Source: Methanofastidiosum sp.
GTDB lineage: Archaea > Methanobacteriota_B > Thermococci > Methanofastidiosales > Methanofastidiosaceae
Direction of reading: 5' to 3'
DNA: 43,386 nucleotides
Assembly (NCBI GenBank): GCA_020854815.1
Contig: JAHKLW010000061.1
Span: 1 to 43,386 of the forward strand
Shown: piece by piece, positions 1-8,724 of the stretch
Layout of the letters: the number at the start of each line of letters is the position of its first letter
How positions within the stretch are numbered: position 1 is the stretch's first letter
Notes under the pieces: model-generated
What the model was told of the DNA's origin: nothing
The model's input: the letters and a program-made list of their open reading frames with translations, nothing else
Database searches by the model: none
Program-made: the position numbers and the translations under genes

Positions 1-3
1 ATG

Positions 4-595
4 TTAAAGTTTATCCTTTATAGCGCTGTCAAAAATTCTTGCTAAGAAGGCAAGAATTATGAGAAAAATTTGAAGTGTAGGAAAAAATATGGCGAAAAAA
101 ATACCCCCATTTCCACTGAACCACAATTATTCAACCATGCAATCTTTATTAACCATCTTATAACTCCGGGACCTGGACCTATTGGCATTGCTCCATTAGT
201 TCCTATGACCTTAAGCTTCATCACTCTTTTACCAATTGTTGCTCCCTTCATACCATCTAAGTATACATAATATGCAAGAGATATCAATAAAGTTAAAATT
301 GTTCCTGTGCCGCTAGATTAAAGCCGGTCTCATAGCCCATACCAGAGCCATATCCATAATTAGTTCCAAATGGTATGCTTATTATCCATCCAATGACTCC
401 AAAGATTATAGTATCAACAATCCATGCGATCAATCTTGGCAAGAATCCTACATGTTCATGAGAAAGCCAATTTCCCGGTGCGTAGGTAGTTTGTGTGTTC
501 TGAGTAGCAGGTGTAGCTTCTAGAACTGCTCCACAGTTTTCACAAAACTTTGCGCCCATTGGATTATCTTTTCCACATTTTCCACAAAAAACCAT
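4..595 (-). pseudogene. Zinc-ribbon RDD-family membrane protein, two frameshifts
   Basis: The reading starts at ATG 593-595 behind a GGTGATAAA ribosome site. It opens with a double CxxC zinc ribbon (CGKCG ... CENCG), a linker, and the RDD signature FLPRLIAWIVDTIIFGVIGW, which is the first membrane helix. The frame then stops at 293. The next RDD helix and the conserved GATIGKRVMKLKVIG segment continue in a second frame, open from 317 down. A third frame, open from 126 down, supplies a final hydrophobic helix (IFLIILAFLARIFDSAIKDKL) and stops at 4-6. Each junction needs one missing base restored, near 318-322 and 127-135. Together the three pieces make a normal-length RDD protein, so this is a decayed gene or a place with two sequencing deletions. 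RDD proteins are integral membrane proteins of mostly unknown function; some are linked to ion transport. Confidence 0.75.
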
Positions 596-686
596 TTTAT
601 CACCATATTTATTACTATCTCTCCTTTTAAAAGATTTTCTAAGAGTTTTGAATATTTTTCAAGAAAATTAAAATAAATAGTTTAAT

Positions 687-1526
687 TTAATTTTTATTTT
701 TAGGTTTCTCATTTGCAAACCAAACTACTCTTTGTGGGAATGGAATTTGAATACCTTCTTTTTCAAGGCTTGTCTTTATCTTCCATAGAAGTTCTTTTTT
801 TGTTGCATACCACTGCGTCACAGGTGCCCATGCTTTAACTACTATATCCACAGAACTCTCCCCCAAGGTATCAACATAAACATCGGGTTTAGGATTTTTT
901 AAAACGAAAGGATGGTATTCAATCAAATCTGATATTATTTTAGTGGCCTTATCAGCGTCATCACTATACCGTATCCCTATAGTATATTCAATTCTTCTTG
1001 CGATATTGGCACTTACATTAATTATGTTAGTCGTGAATACCTTCTCATTTGGAATTCTTATGTACAAACCGTCATAGTTTCTCAATATAGTTGACATTAA
1101 TCCAACGTCTTCGACAAAACCTTTTACGTTATCTATTTCGACCTGACTTCCTATTTTGATTGGTCTTTCAGCCATTATAAATAATCCTGAAATGAAATTT
1201 GCAACTATGCTCTGACTCGCAAAACCTAAAACGATACCTGTGACTCCCCCTGCCACCAAAAGTCCTGATGTGTCAATATTCAAAATTGGCAATACTAGAA
1301 CTATTGCTAATACTATTATTCCATAATAGCTCCCTTTAAGTATAAGTCCCAGAATGTCTTTGTCAAACCTGTCTTTAAGGCGCTTTCTCAATCCCACAGA
1401 GACGGCCTTTGCAATTAGTATGGACAAAATAACCACAACAATAGCTAAAACATAAGGGAAGATTTTGTCAGTTTCAATATTTCCAATTGCCTTTGACAGT
1501 AAAGAAATTATCTCTCCAAGGTTCAA
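687..1526 (-). CDS. Small-conductance mechanosensitive channel, MscS family
   Basis: The product is a membrane channel that opens under membrane tension and releases solutes after osmotic downshock. Hydrophobic helices fill the N-terminal third. The third helix and beta domain carry MscS-typical sequence (glycine/alanine-rich VAGGVTGIVLGFASQSIVANFISGLFI, then RPIKIGSQVEIDNVKGFVEDVGLMST). The C-terminal alpha/beta vestibule ends in WxxKxEL and PFPQR motifs. I place the start at TTG 1524-1526. It has GGAGG just upstream and overlaps the stop of the upstream gene as TTGA, giving about 279 aa. A longer TTG start at 1577 would overlap the neighbour by 55 bp. It is last in a minus-strand operon with a DUF432-like gene and a flavoprotein gene. 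Confidence 0.92.
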   Translation of the reverse strand: MNLGEIISLLSKAIGNIETDKIFPYVLAIVVVILSILIAKAVSVGLRKRLKDRFDKDILGLILKGSYYGIIVLAIVLVLPILNIDTSGLLVAGGVTGIVLGFASQSIVANFISGLFIMAERPIKIGSQVEIDNVKGFVEDVGLMSTILRNYDGLYIRIPNEKVFTTNIINVSANIARRIEYTIGIRYSDDADKATKIISDLIEYHPFVLKNPKPDVYVDTLGESSVDIVVKAWAPVTQWYATKKELLWKIKTSLEKEGIQIPFPQRVVWFANEKPKNKN

Positions 1527-2287
1527 AATCCTTCCTCCATTAAGTATTTTTTGTTTGGTACTGGTATCTTTGTCCAAGTAAAAACTTCAAGAGATTTCTT
1601 CATACCTTTTTTTATCCCCGAGTCAATGAACTCAGTTTCAGCAGTTTTTTCAGTTAATATCTTCATATTAACTCGCGTAGATACGAGTTTTTCATTAAAG
1701 TAAATTTTCATAGCATGTGCATCAAAAATACCCATTCTAACTTCTACCCAGTTATCAGTTGTATTGAGGATCTTTAACCTCATGATCCCCTCAATAAAGG
1801 GATCTATATCATTTGGGATTGAAGTATAGACGGGGCTTTTGTAATACTTGCATATAACACCATTTCTTGGATCCCCATACAAAGTATATTTTTGCTTTGA
1901 TAAACTAAAAACATCAAGCAGATCATAATTTTTACGGCCTGAAATAAAGACTCCTATATCTACTGGGAAAATAAGGTAGATATTATTAGTACCTTTCGGT
2001 TCTATGAAAACTGAATTCGCAAACTCTATTAAAAGATGGGGAGTTACTTCTTTTGGAGTTTTAAGGGGCTCTACAGGATTTATTATTATGCCACAATCTT
2101 TAGTTAATAATAATTTGTCTATAGATTCGTTAAAACAGGTTCTTTTGTAGCGAAGAGTGCTGCCCTCTTTTTCTATCGATAGGTGCACATTTTCTGTTAA
2201 TATCCTAAGGGGATTTAAAGGTGATTTGTAATATCCATACATGGCTATTAGATATCCTATCTTTACCTTTATGAGTTTTACCCTCAT
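1523..2287 (-). CDS. DUF432-like archaeal protein
   Basis: This 254-aa soluble protein starts at ATG 2287. It resembles archaeal DUF432 proteins: N-terminal YGYYKSPL, central GVFISGRKNYDLLDVFSLSKQKYTLYGDP, and a beta-rich second half (RLKILNTTDNWVEVRMGIFDAHAMKIYF). The function is unknown. The stop codon overlaps the start of the MscS gene, and the upstream flavoprotein gene ends only 4 bp away, so the three genes are translated as a unit. Translational coupling to MscS suggests a role connected with the channel or membrane stress, but that is inference. I see no membrane segments or catalytic motif. Confidence 0.62.
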   Translation of the reverse strand: MRVKLIKVKIGYLIAMYGYYKSPLNPLRILTENVHLSIEKEGSTLRYKRTCFNESIDKLLLTKDCGIIINPVEPLKTPKEVTPHLLIEFANSVFIEPKGTNNIYLIFPVDIGVFISGRKNYDLLDVFSLSKQKYTLYGDPRNGVICKYYKSPVYTSIPNDIDPFIEGIMRLKILNTTDNWVEVRMGIFDAHAMKIYFNEKLVSTRVNMKILTEKTAETEFIDSGIKKGMKKSLEVFTWTKIPVPNKKYLMEEGF

Positions 2288-2291
2288 AAAA

Positions 2292-3665
2292 CTAATCTTT
2301 TATTTCCCTAAGATTTCCCAACGTTGAGGGGATTAACTCAGGCAATGCAGGATGTATATGGATGCCTTTGAAGATTGCCCTCATATCCATATTGTTAGCC
2401 ATGGTATTTATTACTTCTTGGATTAATATTGAGGCATATGGGCCAATTATATGAAATCCTAAGATCTTATTTGTTTCTTGATCAACAATAGCCTTTGCAA
2501 AGGACTCATCTTCAAGCATAGCAATTCCTTTTGCAACACTATTATACTTTGCATATCCCACCAGTATTTTGTGATTCTTCTTTGCCTCACTTTCTTTCAT
2601 TCCAACAGAAGCTATCTCAGGGTATGAAAAAACTGCGTGAGGTATGGCATTATAGTCCATTGGTATTTTCTTTTCATGGAGGCTGTTATGCCAGGCATAT
2701 ACCGCTTCCTTGTTTGCAGAATGCCTGAACATGTATTTACCTATAACATCTCCAAAGGCCCAAATGTTTTCCTTAGAAGTTTGTAAATACTCATCTACTT
2801 TTATATATCCTCTGGAATCTGTTTCAACGCCTGTATTTTCAACTTTTAATATATCTGAATTTGGAACCCTGCCCCCTGCAACTAAAATCTTTTCCGCTTT
2901 AACTTCAATAGTTTTTCCTGTTCTCCTGTCTTTTCCAACAACTTTAACTAAACTACCATCCTTTAGAACTTCAATAACTTCAGTGTTCGTGTATATCTTC
3001 ATCCTCTTTGACATCTCTTTTAGCAAAAGCTCGGAAACTTCAGGCTCCTCATTTGCTACAAGCCTCATATTTCTTTGAATTATTGTTACCTCACTTCCCA
3101 CCCCAGCTAGGAAATGGCCAAACTCACATGCAATGTAACCTCCACCTAAAATAACTACACTCTTTGGAAGATCATTTAATTCAAGAATGTTTTCATTTGT
3201 CAAGTAATCTATTTTGTCAAGATCCTTAATCTTCGGTATAGAGGGTCTTGCGCCGGCTGCAATGAATACCTTTTTCCCAATGATCCTTTCTCCATTTACT
3301 TCTACTGTGTAGTCATCTACAAAATATCCTGTACCATCATAGAAATCAAGATTTTTCGCATGATTTATTCCCTCTCTCATCTGATCTCTGTCTTCTGCAA
3401 TAGTTTCCCTCATTCTTTCCATTATTTCTCTAAAACGAATTTTAGTTATACTGGCTTCCACACCAAGTTTTTTTGAGTTTTCTATCTCTGCTATCCTATC
3501 TGCAGGGAAAATAAGTAATTTTGAAGGTATGCACCCTAAATTTAAACATGTCCCACCAAGAGGGCCCTTATCTACAACTGCCACCTTAAATCCATTTTCA
3601 AGAGCGTCACTTGCCACCCCCATCCCGGCACCTGAGCCTATAACTAAAACATCGTATTTTTTCAT
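2292..3665 (-). CDS. Dihydrolipoamide dehydrogenase-like flavoprotein
   Basis: This is a class I pyridine-nucleotide disulfide oxidoreductase of 457 aa, a usual length. The FAD-binding VIGSGAGMG lies at residues 8-16. The redox disulfide is GGTCLNLGCIPSK, with Cys40 and Cys45. An NAD(P)-binding GGGYIACEFG lies mid-protein, the second FAD motif is WAFGDVIG, and the C-terminal dimer/active-site segment HIHPALPE supplies the catalytic His and Glu. The residues for full dihydrolipoamide dehydrogenase chemistry are therefore present. No lipoate-dependent 2-oxoacid dehydrogenase subunits are in the window, so the physiological disulfide is unknown; it could be a dihydrolipoyl, CoA-disulfide or related substrate. 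It is the first gene of the operon ending with MscS and has GAGGCGAG upstream of the ATG. Confidence 0.85.
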   Translation of the reverse strand: MKKYDVLVIGSGAGMGVASDALENGFKVAVVDKGPLGGTCLNLGCIPSKLLIFPADRIAEIENSKKLGVEASITKIRFREIMERMRETIAEDRDQMREGINHAKNLDFYDGTGYFVDDYTVEVNGERIIGKKVFIAAGARPSIPKIKDLDKIDYLTNENILELNDLPKSVVILGGGYIACEFGHFLAGVGSEVTIIQRNMRLVANEEPEVSELLLKEMSKRMKIYTNTEVIEVLKDGSLVKVVGKDRRTGKTIEVKAEKILVAGGRVPNSDILKVENTGVETDSRGYIKVDEYLQTSKENIWAFGDVIGKYMFRHSANKEAVYAWHNSLHEKKIPMDYNAIPHAVFSYPEIASVGMKESEAKKNHKILVGYAKYNSVAKGIAMLEDESFAKAIVDQETNKILGFHIIGPYASILIQEVINTMANNMDMRAIFKGIHIHPALPELIPSTLGNLREIKD

Positions 3666-3704
3666 ATACTCGCCTCAATTGATTTTACAACATATCAAAA
3701 AATT

Positions 3705-3750
3705 AGTCTATATTTTATTACTAGATTTATAGGTATAATAAAGTTTCGTT
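3705..3750 (-). promoter_or_regulatory. Promoter for the flavoprotein-DUF432-MscS operon
   Basis: Read on the minus strand, CGAAA followed by CTTTATTATACC at about 3749-3732 has the form of an archaeal BRE plus TATA box. Transcription would start near 3710, giving an untranslated leader of about 45 nt before the ATG at 3665. The leader contains a GAGGCGAG ribosome site. No operator-like repeat is evident. Confidence 0.4.
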
Positions 3751-3785
3751 GAATAGGATTATTTTAGAATTTTTGCATAATTAAG

Positions 3786-3821
3786 AAATCTTTATTAAAT
3801 CTTAATTTTAATGTAATACCA
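3786..3821 (+). promoter_or_regulatory. Promoter of proline dehydrogenase operon (leaderless)
   Basis: The sequence AAGAAATCTTTATTAAATC resembles BRE plus a TATA box at about 3786-3804. The ATG at 3822 lies about 25 nt after the TATA centre, and no Shine-Dalgarno sequence precedes it. A leaderless transcript is therefore the simplest reading. Confidence 0.4.
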
Positions 3822-4613
3822 ATGGAAAATAAATTTTCTTTAAATTATGCTAAAAAATGGATTGCAGGAGAAGAACTTAGAGATGCTTTTTCCGTTATAT
3901 CGAGAGAAAATGAAAATGGTATATTTGGAATGATTAACTATTTGGATGAACATCTAAAATCATATGAATTTATAGAAAATAATTACTTTGAATACCAAAA
4001 AATAATAACAAAAATCAATAATAGTGGACAAGACATAAACATATCTATAAAACCAAGTCAATTAGGATTGGAAGTATCAAAAGAACTTTTTTTAGAAAAT
4101 ATGTTAAATTTAAGAAAAAAGGCTGATAGCACAATGATATGGATTGATATGGAGAAAAGTTCAATGATTGAAGATACAATTTGGGTTTATGGGCACTTGG
4201 ATACTAAAAATACAGGCATAGCATTACAAGCCAATGTGGATAGATCTCTTAAAGATATTGAAGATTTGTTATCAATTGGAAGTAAGATAAGAATTGTCAA
4301 AGGAAGTTACGCAGGCAAAGATATTATATCAAACAAGATCATTATTTCAGAAAATTACAGAAAAATGATGCATTATCTCCTTGAGAATTCTTCTTTCTTT
4401 GCATTGGCAACTCATGATGAAGTTCTAATTAATGAGTGCATAGAATTAAATAAAAATTTTAAAATTGACATTGAATATCAGTTTTTGTACGGTGTAAAAT
4501 TTGAATTGAAACGTAAACTTGCAGAAGGATTTAATGTTAGAGATTATATACCATATGGAAAAAAATGGGCCCCTTATATTTTAAGACGAATGAAAGAAAT
4601 AAAGAATAAATAA
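3822..4613 (+). CDS. Proline dehydrogenase
   Basis: This FAD-dependent enzyme oxidises L-proline to pyrroline-5-carboxylate. The 263-aa chain contains the PRODH barrel motifs in order: ISIKPSQLGL (Lys77), WIDMEKSSM (Asp109), GIALQANVDRSLKDIEDLL, IRIVKGSY (Arg157, Lys160), ALATHDE (His198), IEYQFLYGV (Glu218), and the C-terminal YIPYGKKWAPYILRRMKE with the carboxylate-binding Arg pair 255-256. It is shorter than the Thermus enzyme (about 300 aa), having lost part of the N-terminal region, but the catalytic core is complete. It is followed by an aldehyde dehydrogenase, which can oxidise the product to glutamate, and then an aminotransferase. Proline dehydrogenase is known in haloarchaea and Sulfolobales but is not typical of methanogen-related Euryarchaeota, so lateral acquisition is plausible. 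Confidence 0.88.
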   Translation: MENKFSLNYAKKWIAGEELRDAFSVISRENENGIFGMINYLDEHLKSYEFIENNYFEYQKIITKINNSGQDINISIKPSQLGLEVSKELFLENMLNLRKKADSTMIWIDMEKSSMIEDTIWVYGHLDTKNTGIALQANVDRSLKDIEDLLSIGSKIRIVKGSYAGKDIISNKIIISENYRKMMHYLLENSSFFALATHDEVLINECIELNKNFKIDIEYQFLYGVKFELKRKLAEGFNVRDYIPYGKKWAPYILRRMKEIKNK

Positions 4614-4668
4614 TTATTTTTTAATTAGTTAATTTTATATTTTCTAAAAATCAATACTAAGAGATGTT

Positions 4669-6138
4669 ATGAAATATGGCAATTTTATTAATGGAGAGTG
4701 GAAATTATCTCCAAATGATTCGACTTTCAAAAGCATAAATCCTGCAGACCCAGAAGAGATTATAGGCGAATTTGCATTAGGTAATAAGCAGGATGTCATC
4801 GAGGCATACGAAGCTGCCGAAAAAGCTTTTGAAATTTGGAGTAAAACACCTGCCCCTAAGAGAGGGGAAATACTTCTCAAAGCTGCACAATTGATGAAGG
4901 AAAAAAAAGAGGAACTTTCACTTCTAGAAAGTAGAGAGATGGGAAAAGTTTTAGTTGAAGCTAGAGGTGATGTTCAAGAAGCTATTGATATAACTGAATA
5001 CATGGCAGGGGAAGGAAGAAGACTATTTGGATTTACTACCCCAAGTGAGTTAAAAAACAAATTTGCAATGACTATCAGAAAACCTGTGGGGGTCGTAGGA
5101 CTTATTACTCCTTGGAATTTTCCCATTGCAATACCTGCATGGAAAATCATGGCGGCCTTAATTTGTGGGAATACAATAGTGTTTAAACCATCAAGTGATA
5201 CTCCCTTGTGTGCTATTGAACTAGTGAAGATATTGTCTGAAGCAGGGATTCCTCCGGGAGTAGTAAATCTTGTAACTGGCTCAGGTAAGGACGTTGGTGA
5301 AACAATAACAACACATCCTGGTATAAGGGCAATATCTTTCACAGGAAGCAGAAATACTGGTGAGCATATTTTAAAAATTGGAGGTATCAAGAAGATTGGA
5401 TTAGAGCTAGGAGGAAAAAATGTCATTATAGTAATGGAAGATGCGGATATCAAACTTGCGGTAGACGGCATAATATGGGGGGCATTTGGAACTACAGGAC
5501 AAAGATGCACGGCATGTTCTAGATTATTGGTCCAAGATACCATTCAGAAGAAACTCGAATCTAAGCTGATTGAAAAAGCAAGATCATTAATAATAGGCCC
5601 AGGATATGAAATTGGCACTGAAATGGGACCTCTAATTAACAATAACGCTTTAGAAAAATCAATTAGATATACTTCTATAGGCCAAGATGAAGGAGCAAAA
5701 ATCATCTATGGAGGAACTAAACTTGAAAGCAAAGGATTTTTCTTCCAACCAACAATATTTAATGAAGTGTCAATCGACATGAGAATAGCACAGGAAGAAA
5801 TATTTGGCCCCATCCTATCAGTTATATCTTTTGAAAAGTTAAATCAAGCAATCGATTATGCCAACTCTGTTGATTATGGGCTAAGTTCTTCAATTTATAC
5901 AAACGACATAAATATTGCTTTTAAAGCTATAGAAGAAATAGAAGCAGGCATAACTTACGTAAACTCAAGTACAATCGGCTCAGAAGTGCACTTGCCTTTC
6001 GGCGGTGTAAAGAAAACAGGAAATGGAACACGAGAAGGTGGAATTGAGGGGATAAATGAGTTTTCCGAAACTAAGACCGTATATATAGACTATTCAGGAA
6101 AACTTCAGAAAGCTCAAATTGATCTAGATAATCAATAA
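4669..6138 (+). CDS. NAD(P)-dependent aldehyde dehydrogenase, probable semialdehyde dehydrogenase
   Basis: This is a full-length ALDH-superfamily enzyme (489 aa). The oxyanion Asn lies in TPWNFP (Asn150), the cofactor clamp in VFKPSSDTPL, the Rossmann segment is FTGSRNTGEHI, the general base is Glu246 in LELGGKN, and the nucleophile is Cys280 in GQRCTACSR. The tail segment LPFGGVKKTGNGTREGG is typical of the ALDH7/semialdehyde-type branch. Position between proline dehydrogenase and a lysine-aminotransferase-like gene suggests it oxidises glutamate-gamma-semialdehyde (from pyrroline-5-carboxylate) and/or alpha-aminoadipate semialdehyde. Both substrates are cyclising amino-acid semialdehydes, and specificity cannot be read from sequence. 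It is 55 bp downstream of the first gene and 12 bp upstream of the next, consistent with one operon. Confidence 0.87.
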   Translation: MKYGNFINGEWKLSPNDSTFKSINPADPEEIIGEFALGNKQDVIEAYEAAEKAFEIWSKTPAPKRGEILLKAAQLMKEKKEELSLLESREMGKVLVEARGDVQEAIDITEYMAGEGRRLFGFTTPSELKNKFAMTIRKPVGVVGLITPWNFPIAIPAWKIMAALICGNTIVFKPSSDTPLCAIELVKILSEAGIPPGVVNLVTGSGKDVGETITTHPGIRAISFTGSRNTGEHILKIGGIKKIGLELGGKNVIIVMEDADIKLAVDGIIWGAFGTTGQRCTACSRLLVQDTIQKKLESKLIEKARSLIIGPGYEIGTEMGPLINNNALEKSIRYTSIGQDEGAKIIYGGTKLESKGFFFQPTIFNEVSIDMRIAQEEIFGPILSVISFEKLNQAIDYANSVDYGLSSSIYTNDINIAFKAIEEIEAGITYVNSSTIGSEVHLPFGGVKKTGNGTREGGIEGINEFSETKTVYIDYSGKLQKAQIDLDNQ

Positions 6139-6150
6139 TAAAGTGGTAAG

Positions 6151-7443
6151 ATGAAACCTTTAGTAAATAAATTACCAGGTATAAAATCACAGAAGATTTT
6201 AGAGAAATTAAATGATATAAACTTGGGGAATTCAAAGCCTTATCCCTTTGTTCATAGTGGAAAAGGAAACGGTGTATATTTTGAAGATATTGATGGGAAT
6301 ATATTCCTTGATTTTTCATCCCAAATAGCTTCAAATCCTTTAGGGTATAATCACGAAAATCTTCTAAATGTATTAAAAAAATATTCTGACAAACATCCCG
6401 TAAAGTATGCTGGACAGGATTTTATTATAAAAGAACATTTAGACCTGATTGAAGAATTATTATCCATTGTCCCAAAAGGAATGAATTCAGCATTTTTAAT
6501 TAATTCTGGAGCAGAAGCGGTTGAAAACTCTATAAAAATTGCTTTAAGGTCACAAAAAAAAGCCAAATTTGGCATCTCGTTTAAAAGTGCTTTTCATGGG
6601 AGAACATTAGGTGCTTTGTCATGCACCAATTCTTCAAATGTACAAAAGAAGAACTATCTTTCAATACCAATGAAAAGACTCCCTTTTGGGGAAGAGGCAA
6701 TAGCCGAACTTGAAAGATTGATTGCCCAAGAATTAACACCAGAAGAAATAGGATTTGTCATAATTGAACCTATCCAAGGCGAGGGAGGGTATAATGTAGC
6801 TCCAGATACTTTGATGAGATACTTAAGAAAATTTACAAAAGAAAATACTATCCCACTTATCTTTGATGAAGTTCAATCCGGCATAGGTAGAACTGGAAAA
6901 TGGTTTGCATCAGAGCACTATGATATAACTCCCGACATAATGTCATCTGCCAAAGCTTTACAAGTTGGGGCGACTATTTCAAACAGTGAATATAAGCCTG
7001 AATTCGGATCCATATCATCTACATGGGGCGGCGGACATTTGTTGGACATAGCTATTGGGATTGAGATTATACGTACCATCAAAGAAGAAAATCTTCTAAA
7101 AAACATAGAAAGTAATGGAAACTATCTTTTTAAAAGACTCGTAGAACTTCAGAAAGAGGACATAGTCAAAAATGTTAGGGGAAAAGGCTTGATGTTAGCC
7201 TTTGATCTTGAGAGTAATAAAAAAAGAAATGATTTTATAATGGAAGCATTGGGAAATGGACTTGTACTCCTTGGGTGCGCCCAGGTAGGTATTAGACTTA
7301 TACCCCCTTATATAATATCTAAAGAGGAAATTGATAAAGCTATTGAGCTAATAGAGGCTTCTTGCAAGAAAGTATCTGAAAAAGGATTCAAACACGAAGG
7401 AGAAATTGTTGAATACTTGTCATGTCCAAATTGCCACACTTAA
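6151..7443 (+). CDS. Class III PLP omega-aminotransferase, lysine/ornithine aminotransferase-like
   Basis: This fold-type I, class III aminotransferase (430 aa) transfers a terminal amino group from an amino acid such as lysine or ornithine to 2-oxoglutarate. Diagnostic pieces are LINSGAEAVENSIKIA, AFHGRTLGALS, IIEPIQGEGGY, IFDEVQSGIGRTGKW (Asp239), the PLP lysine Lys268 in SSAKALQVGA, and STWGGGHLLD. The ...ALQVGA ... STWGG ... RGKGLMLAFDL pattern is closer to lysine 6-aminotransferase as I recall it than to acetylornithine enzymes. The product, a semialdehyde, would be a substrate for the preceding dehydrogenase. The C-terminus ends in an unusual CPNCH motif that could bind metal. Its ribosome site is GTGGTAAG. 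Substrate assignment is inference. Confidence 0.83.
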   Translation: MKPLVNKLPGIKSQKILEKLNDINLGNSKPYPFVHSGKGNGVYFEDIDGNIFLDFSSQIASNPLGYNHENLLNVLKKYSDKHPVKYAGQDFIIKEHLDLIEELLSIVPKGMNSAFLINSGAEAVENSIKIALRSQKKAKFGISFKSAFHGRTLGALSCTNSSNVQKKNYLSIPMKRLPFGEEAIAELERLIAQELTPEEIGFVIIEPIQGEGGYNVAPDTLMRYLRKFTKENTIPLIFDEVQSGIGRTGKWFASEHYDITPDIMSSAKALQVGATISNSEYKPEFGSISSTWGGGHLLDIAIGIEIIRTIKEENLLKNIESNGNYLFKRLVELQKEDIVKNVRGKGLMLAFDLESNKKRNDFIMEALGNGLVLLGCAQVGIRLIPPYIISKEEIDKAIELIEASCKKVSEKGFKHEGEIVEYLSCPNCHT

Positions 7444-7534
7444 TCCCATAGAACAAAATAATAGAATTTCCATTTCACAAAAGAAAATATCCCATCTTAG
7501 ATAATTTTAAATATTATTAAATCCATAAATATTC

Positions 7535-8284
7535 ATGGCCACACAAAAAATTTCTTTCACAAATTCTAGAGGTTTAAAAATTGAAGGTATACTAGATGGA
7601 GAAGGAGAAAAAGGGATTATCCTATCTACTCATTTTACTGGATTTAAAGAAGTAAAACATTATTTTAATCTTGCCAAAGCGCTATCCGATAATGGAATTT
7701 GTGCATTAAGATTTGATTTCAGCGACTGCATCGGAGAATCTGAAGGAACTTGTGAGGATATGACAGTATCCAATCAAACAAAAGATATCTTTTCTGCAAT
7801 CGATTTTCTTGAACAAAAAGGAGTCAAAAAGATAGGTGTGATGGGGCATTCTCTTGGAGGATTAACAGCAATAAACGCAGCAGCGAATGACCCAAGAATA
7901 AAAGTTTTAGTTTCTGCAGCAGCGCCTGCAAAACTTGATTGGGACATTCTATTTAAGGGAAAAGAAGAGGAATGGAAAAAACAGGGTTATATACAATTTC
8001 CCTCTTGGAAAAGAGGACAGATTAAGATAAATTATGGATTCTATTTAGATCTTAAGAATCTTGATGCAACACAATTAGTAAAACGAATAAATGCCCCTCT
8101 ACTTGTAATTCATCCGGAAAAAGATGAGTTGGTAACCATAATTAATTCAAGAGGAATATATGAAAATGCTAACGAACCAAAAGATTTTGTAATAGTTAAA
8201 GACTCCGACCACATGTTTCTAAAACAAGAACATGAAGCAGAACTTATCAGGCTTTCAGTAGAGTGGTTTAAAAAATGGCTTTGA
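7535..8284 (+). CDS. Alpha/beta hydrolase (serine hydrolase)
   Basis: This 249-aa alpha/beta hydrolase belongs to the dienelactone-hydrolase/S9-like group. The nucleophile elbow is GHSLGG (Ser106), the acid is Asp197 in HPEKDELV and the base is His226 in DSDHMFL. The N-terminal beta hairpin (FTNSRGLKIEGIL) and ALRFDFSDCIGESEG match cytosolic esterase/acyl-peptidase-like members, and there is no signal peptide. The natural substrate is unknown. It has its own upstream AT-rich region and lies about 90 bp after the aminotransferase gene, so it may be a separate unit. Confidence 0.83.
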   Translation: MATQKISFTNSRGLKIEGILDGEGEKGIILSTHFTGFKEVKHYFNLAKALSDNGICALRFDFSDCIGESEGTCEDMTVSNQTKDIFSAIDFLEQKGVKKIGVMGHSLGGLTAINAAANDPRIKVLVSAAAPAKLDWDILFKGKEEEWKKQGYIQFPSWKRGQIKINYGFYLDLKNLDATQLVKRINAPLLVIHPEKDELVTIINSRGIYENANEPKDFVIVKDSDHMFLKQEHEAELIRLSVEWFKKWL

Positions 8285-8402
8285 TAATCTATAATCATAA
8301 ATTTTATATTCTTTAAAATTAAAAATATGTTGTAATGGCATATCTTTACACAACAGATATTTTCAGATATCGCCTAAACAATTTTTAATCTGAGGTGAAA
8401 TA

Positions 8403-8684
8403 ATGGTAAAAGCAAGTTGGAATGGAAAAGTTTTGGCTGAGAGTAATAAAACGATAGAAGTTGAAGGGAATCAATACTTTCCTCCAGATTCAATTAAAAA
8501 AGAATATTTTAAAGAGAGCGATTATCACACAACATGTCCATGGAAAGGATTCGCATATTATTATGACATTGTAGTAGATGGAAAAGTGAACAAGGATGCA
8601 GCTTGGTACTACCCGCAGCCTAAAGAAGCAGCAAAGCAGATTACGGGGTATGTTGCCTTCTGGAAAGGCGTTGAAGTAAAATAA
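8403..8684 (+). CDS. DUF427-domain protein
   Basis: This small 93-aa soluble protein matches the DUF427 family across nearly its full length: VKASWNGKVLAES, YFPPDSIKKEYFKESDYHTTCPWKGFAYYYDIVVDGK, then DAAWYYPQPKEAAKQITGYVAFWKGVEV. The family is a compact beta-rich fold with conserved Cys-Pro-Trp-Lys-Gly and no established biochemical role. A GAGGTGAAATA ribosome site sits directly before the ATG. The following flavoprotein gene begins about 40 bp downstream. Confidence 0.85.
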   Translation: MVKASWNGKVLAESNKTIEVEGNQYFPPDSIKKEYFKESDYHTTCPWKGFAYYYDIVVDGKVNKDAAWYYPQPKEAAKQITGYVAFWKGVEVK

Positions 8685-8724
8685 TTTAATTTTAAATTAT
8701 TAAAGGGTGTTTAAAGGAGATTAA

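Noticed and set aside
4974-5543. 189-aa minus-strand open frame inside the aldehyde dehydrogenase gene
   Set aside because: The plus strand encodes a complete ALDH with all catalytic residues. The antisense frame has no recognisable domain or ribosome site.
6151-7443. Acetylornithine aminotransferase of arginine synthesis
   Set aside because: Neighbouring genes are catabolic, no arg genes are near, and the ALQVGA/STWGG pattern is closer to lysine/omega aminotransferases.
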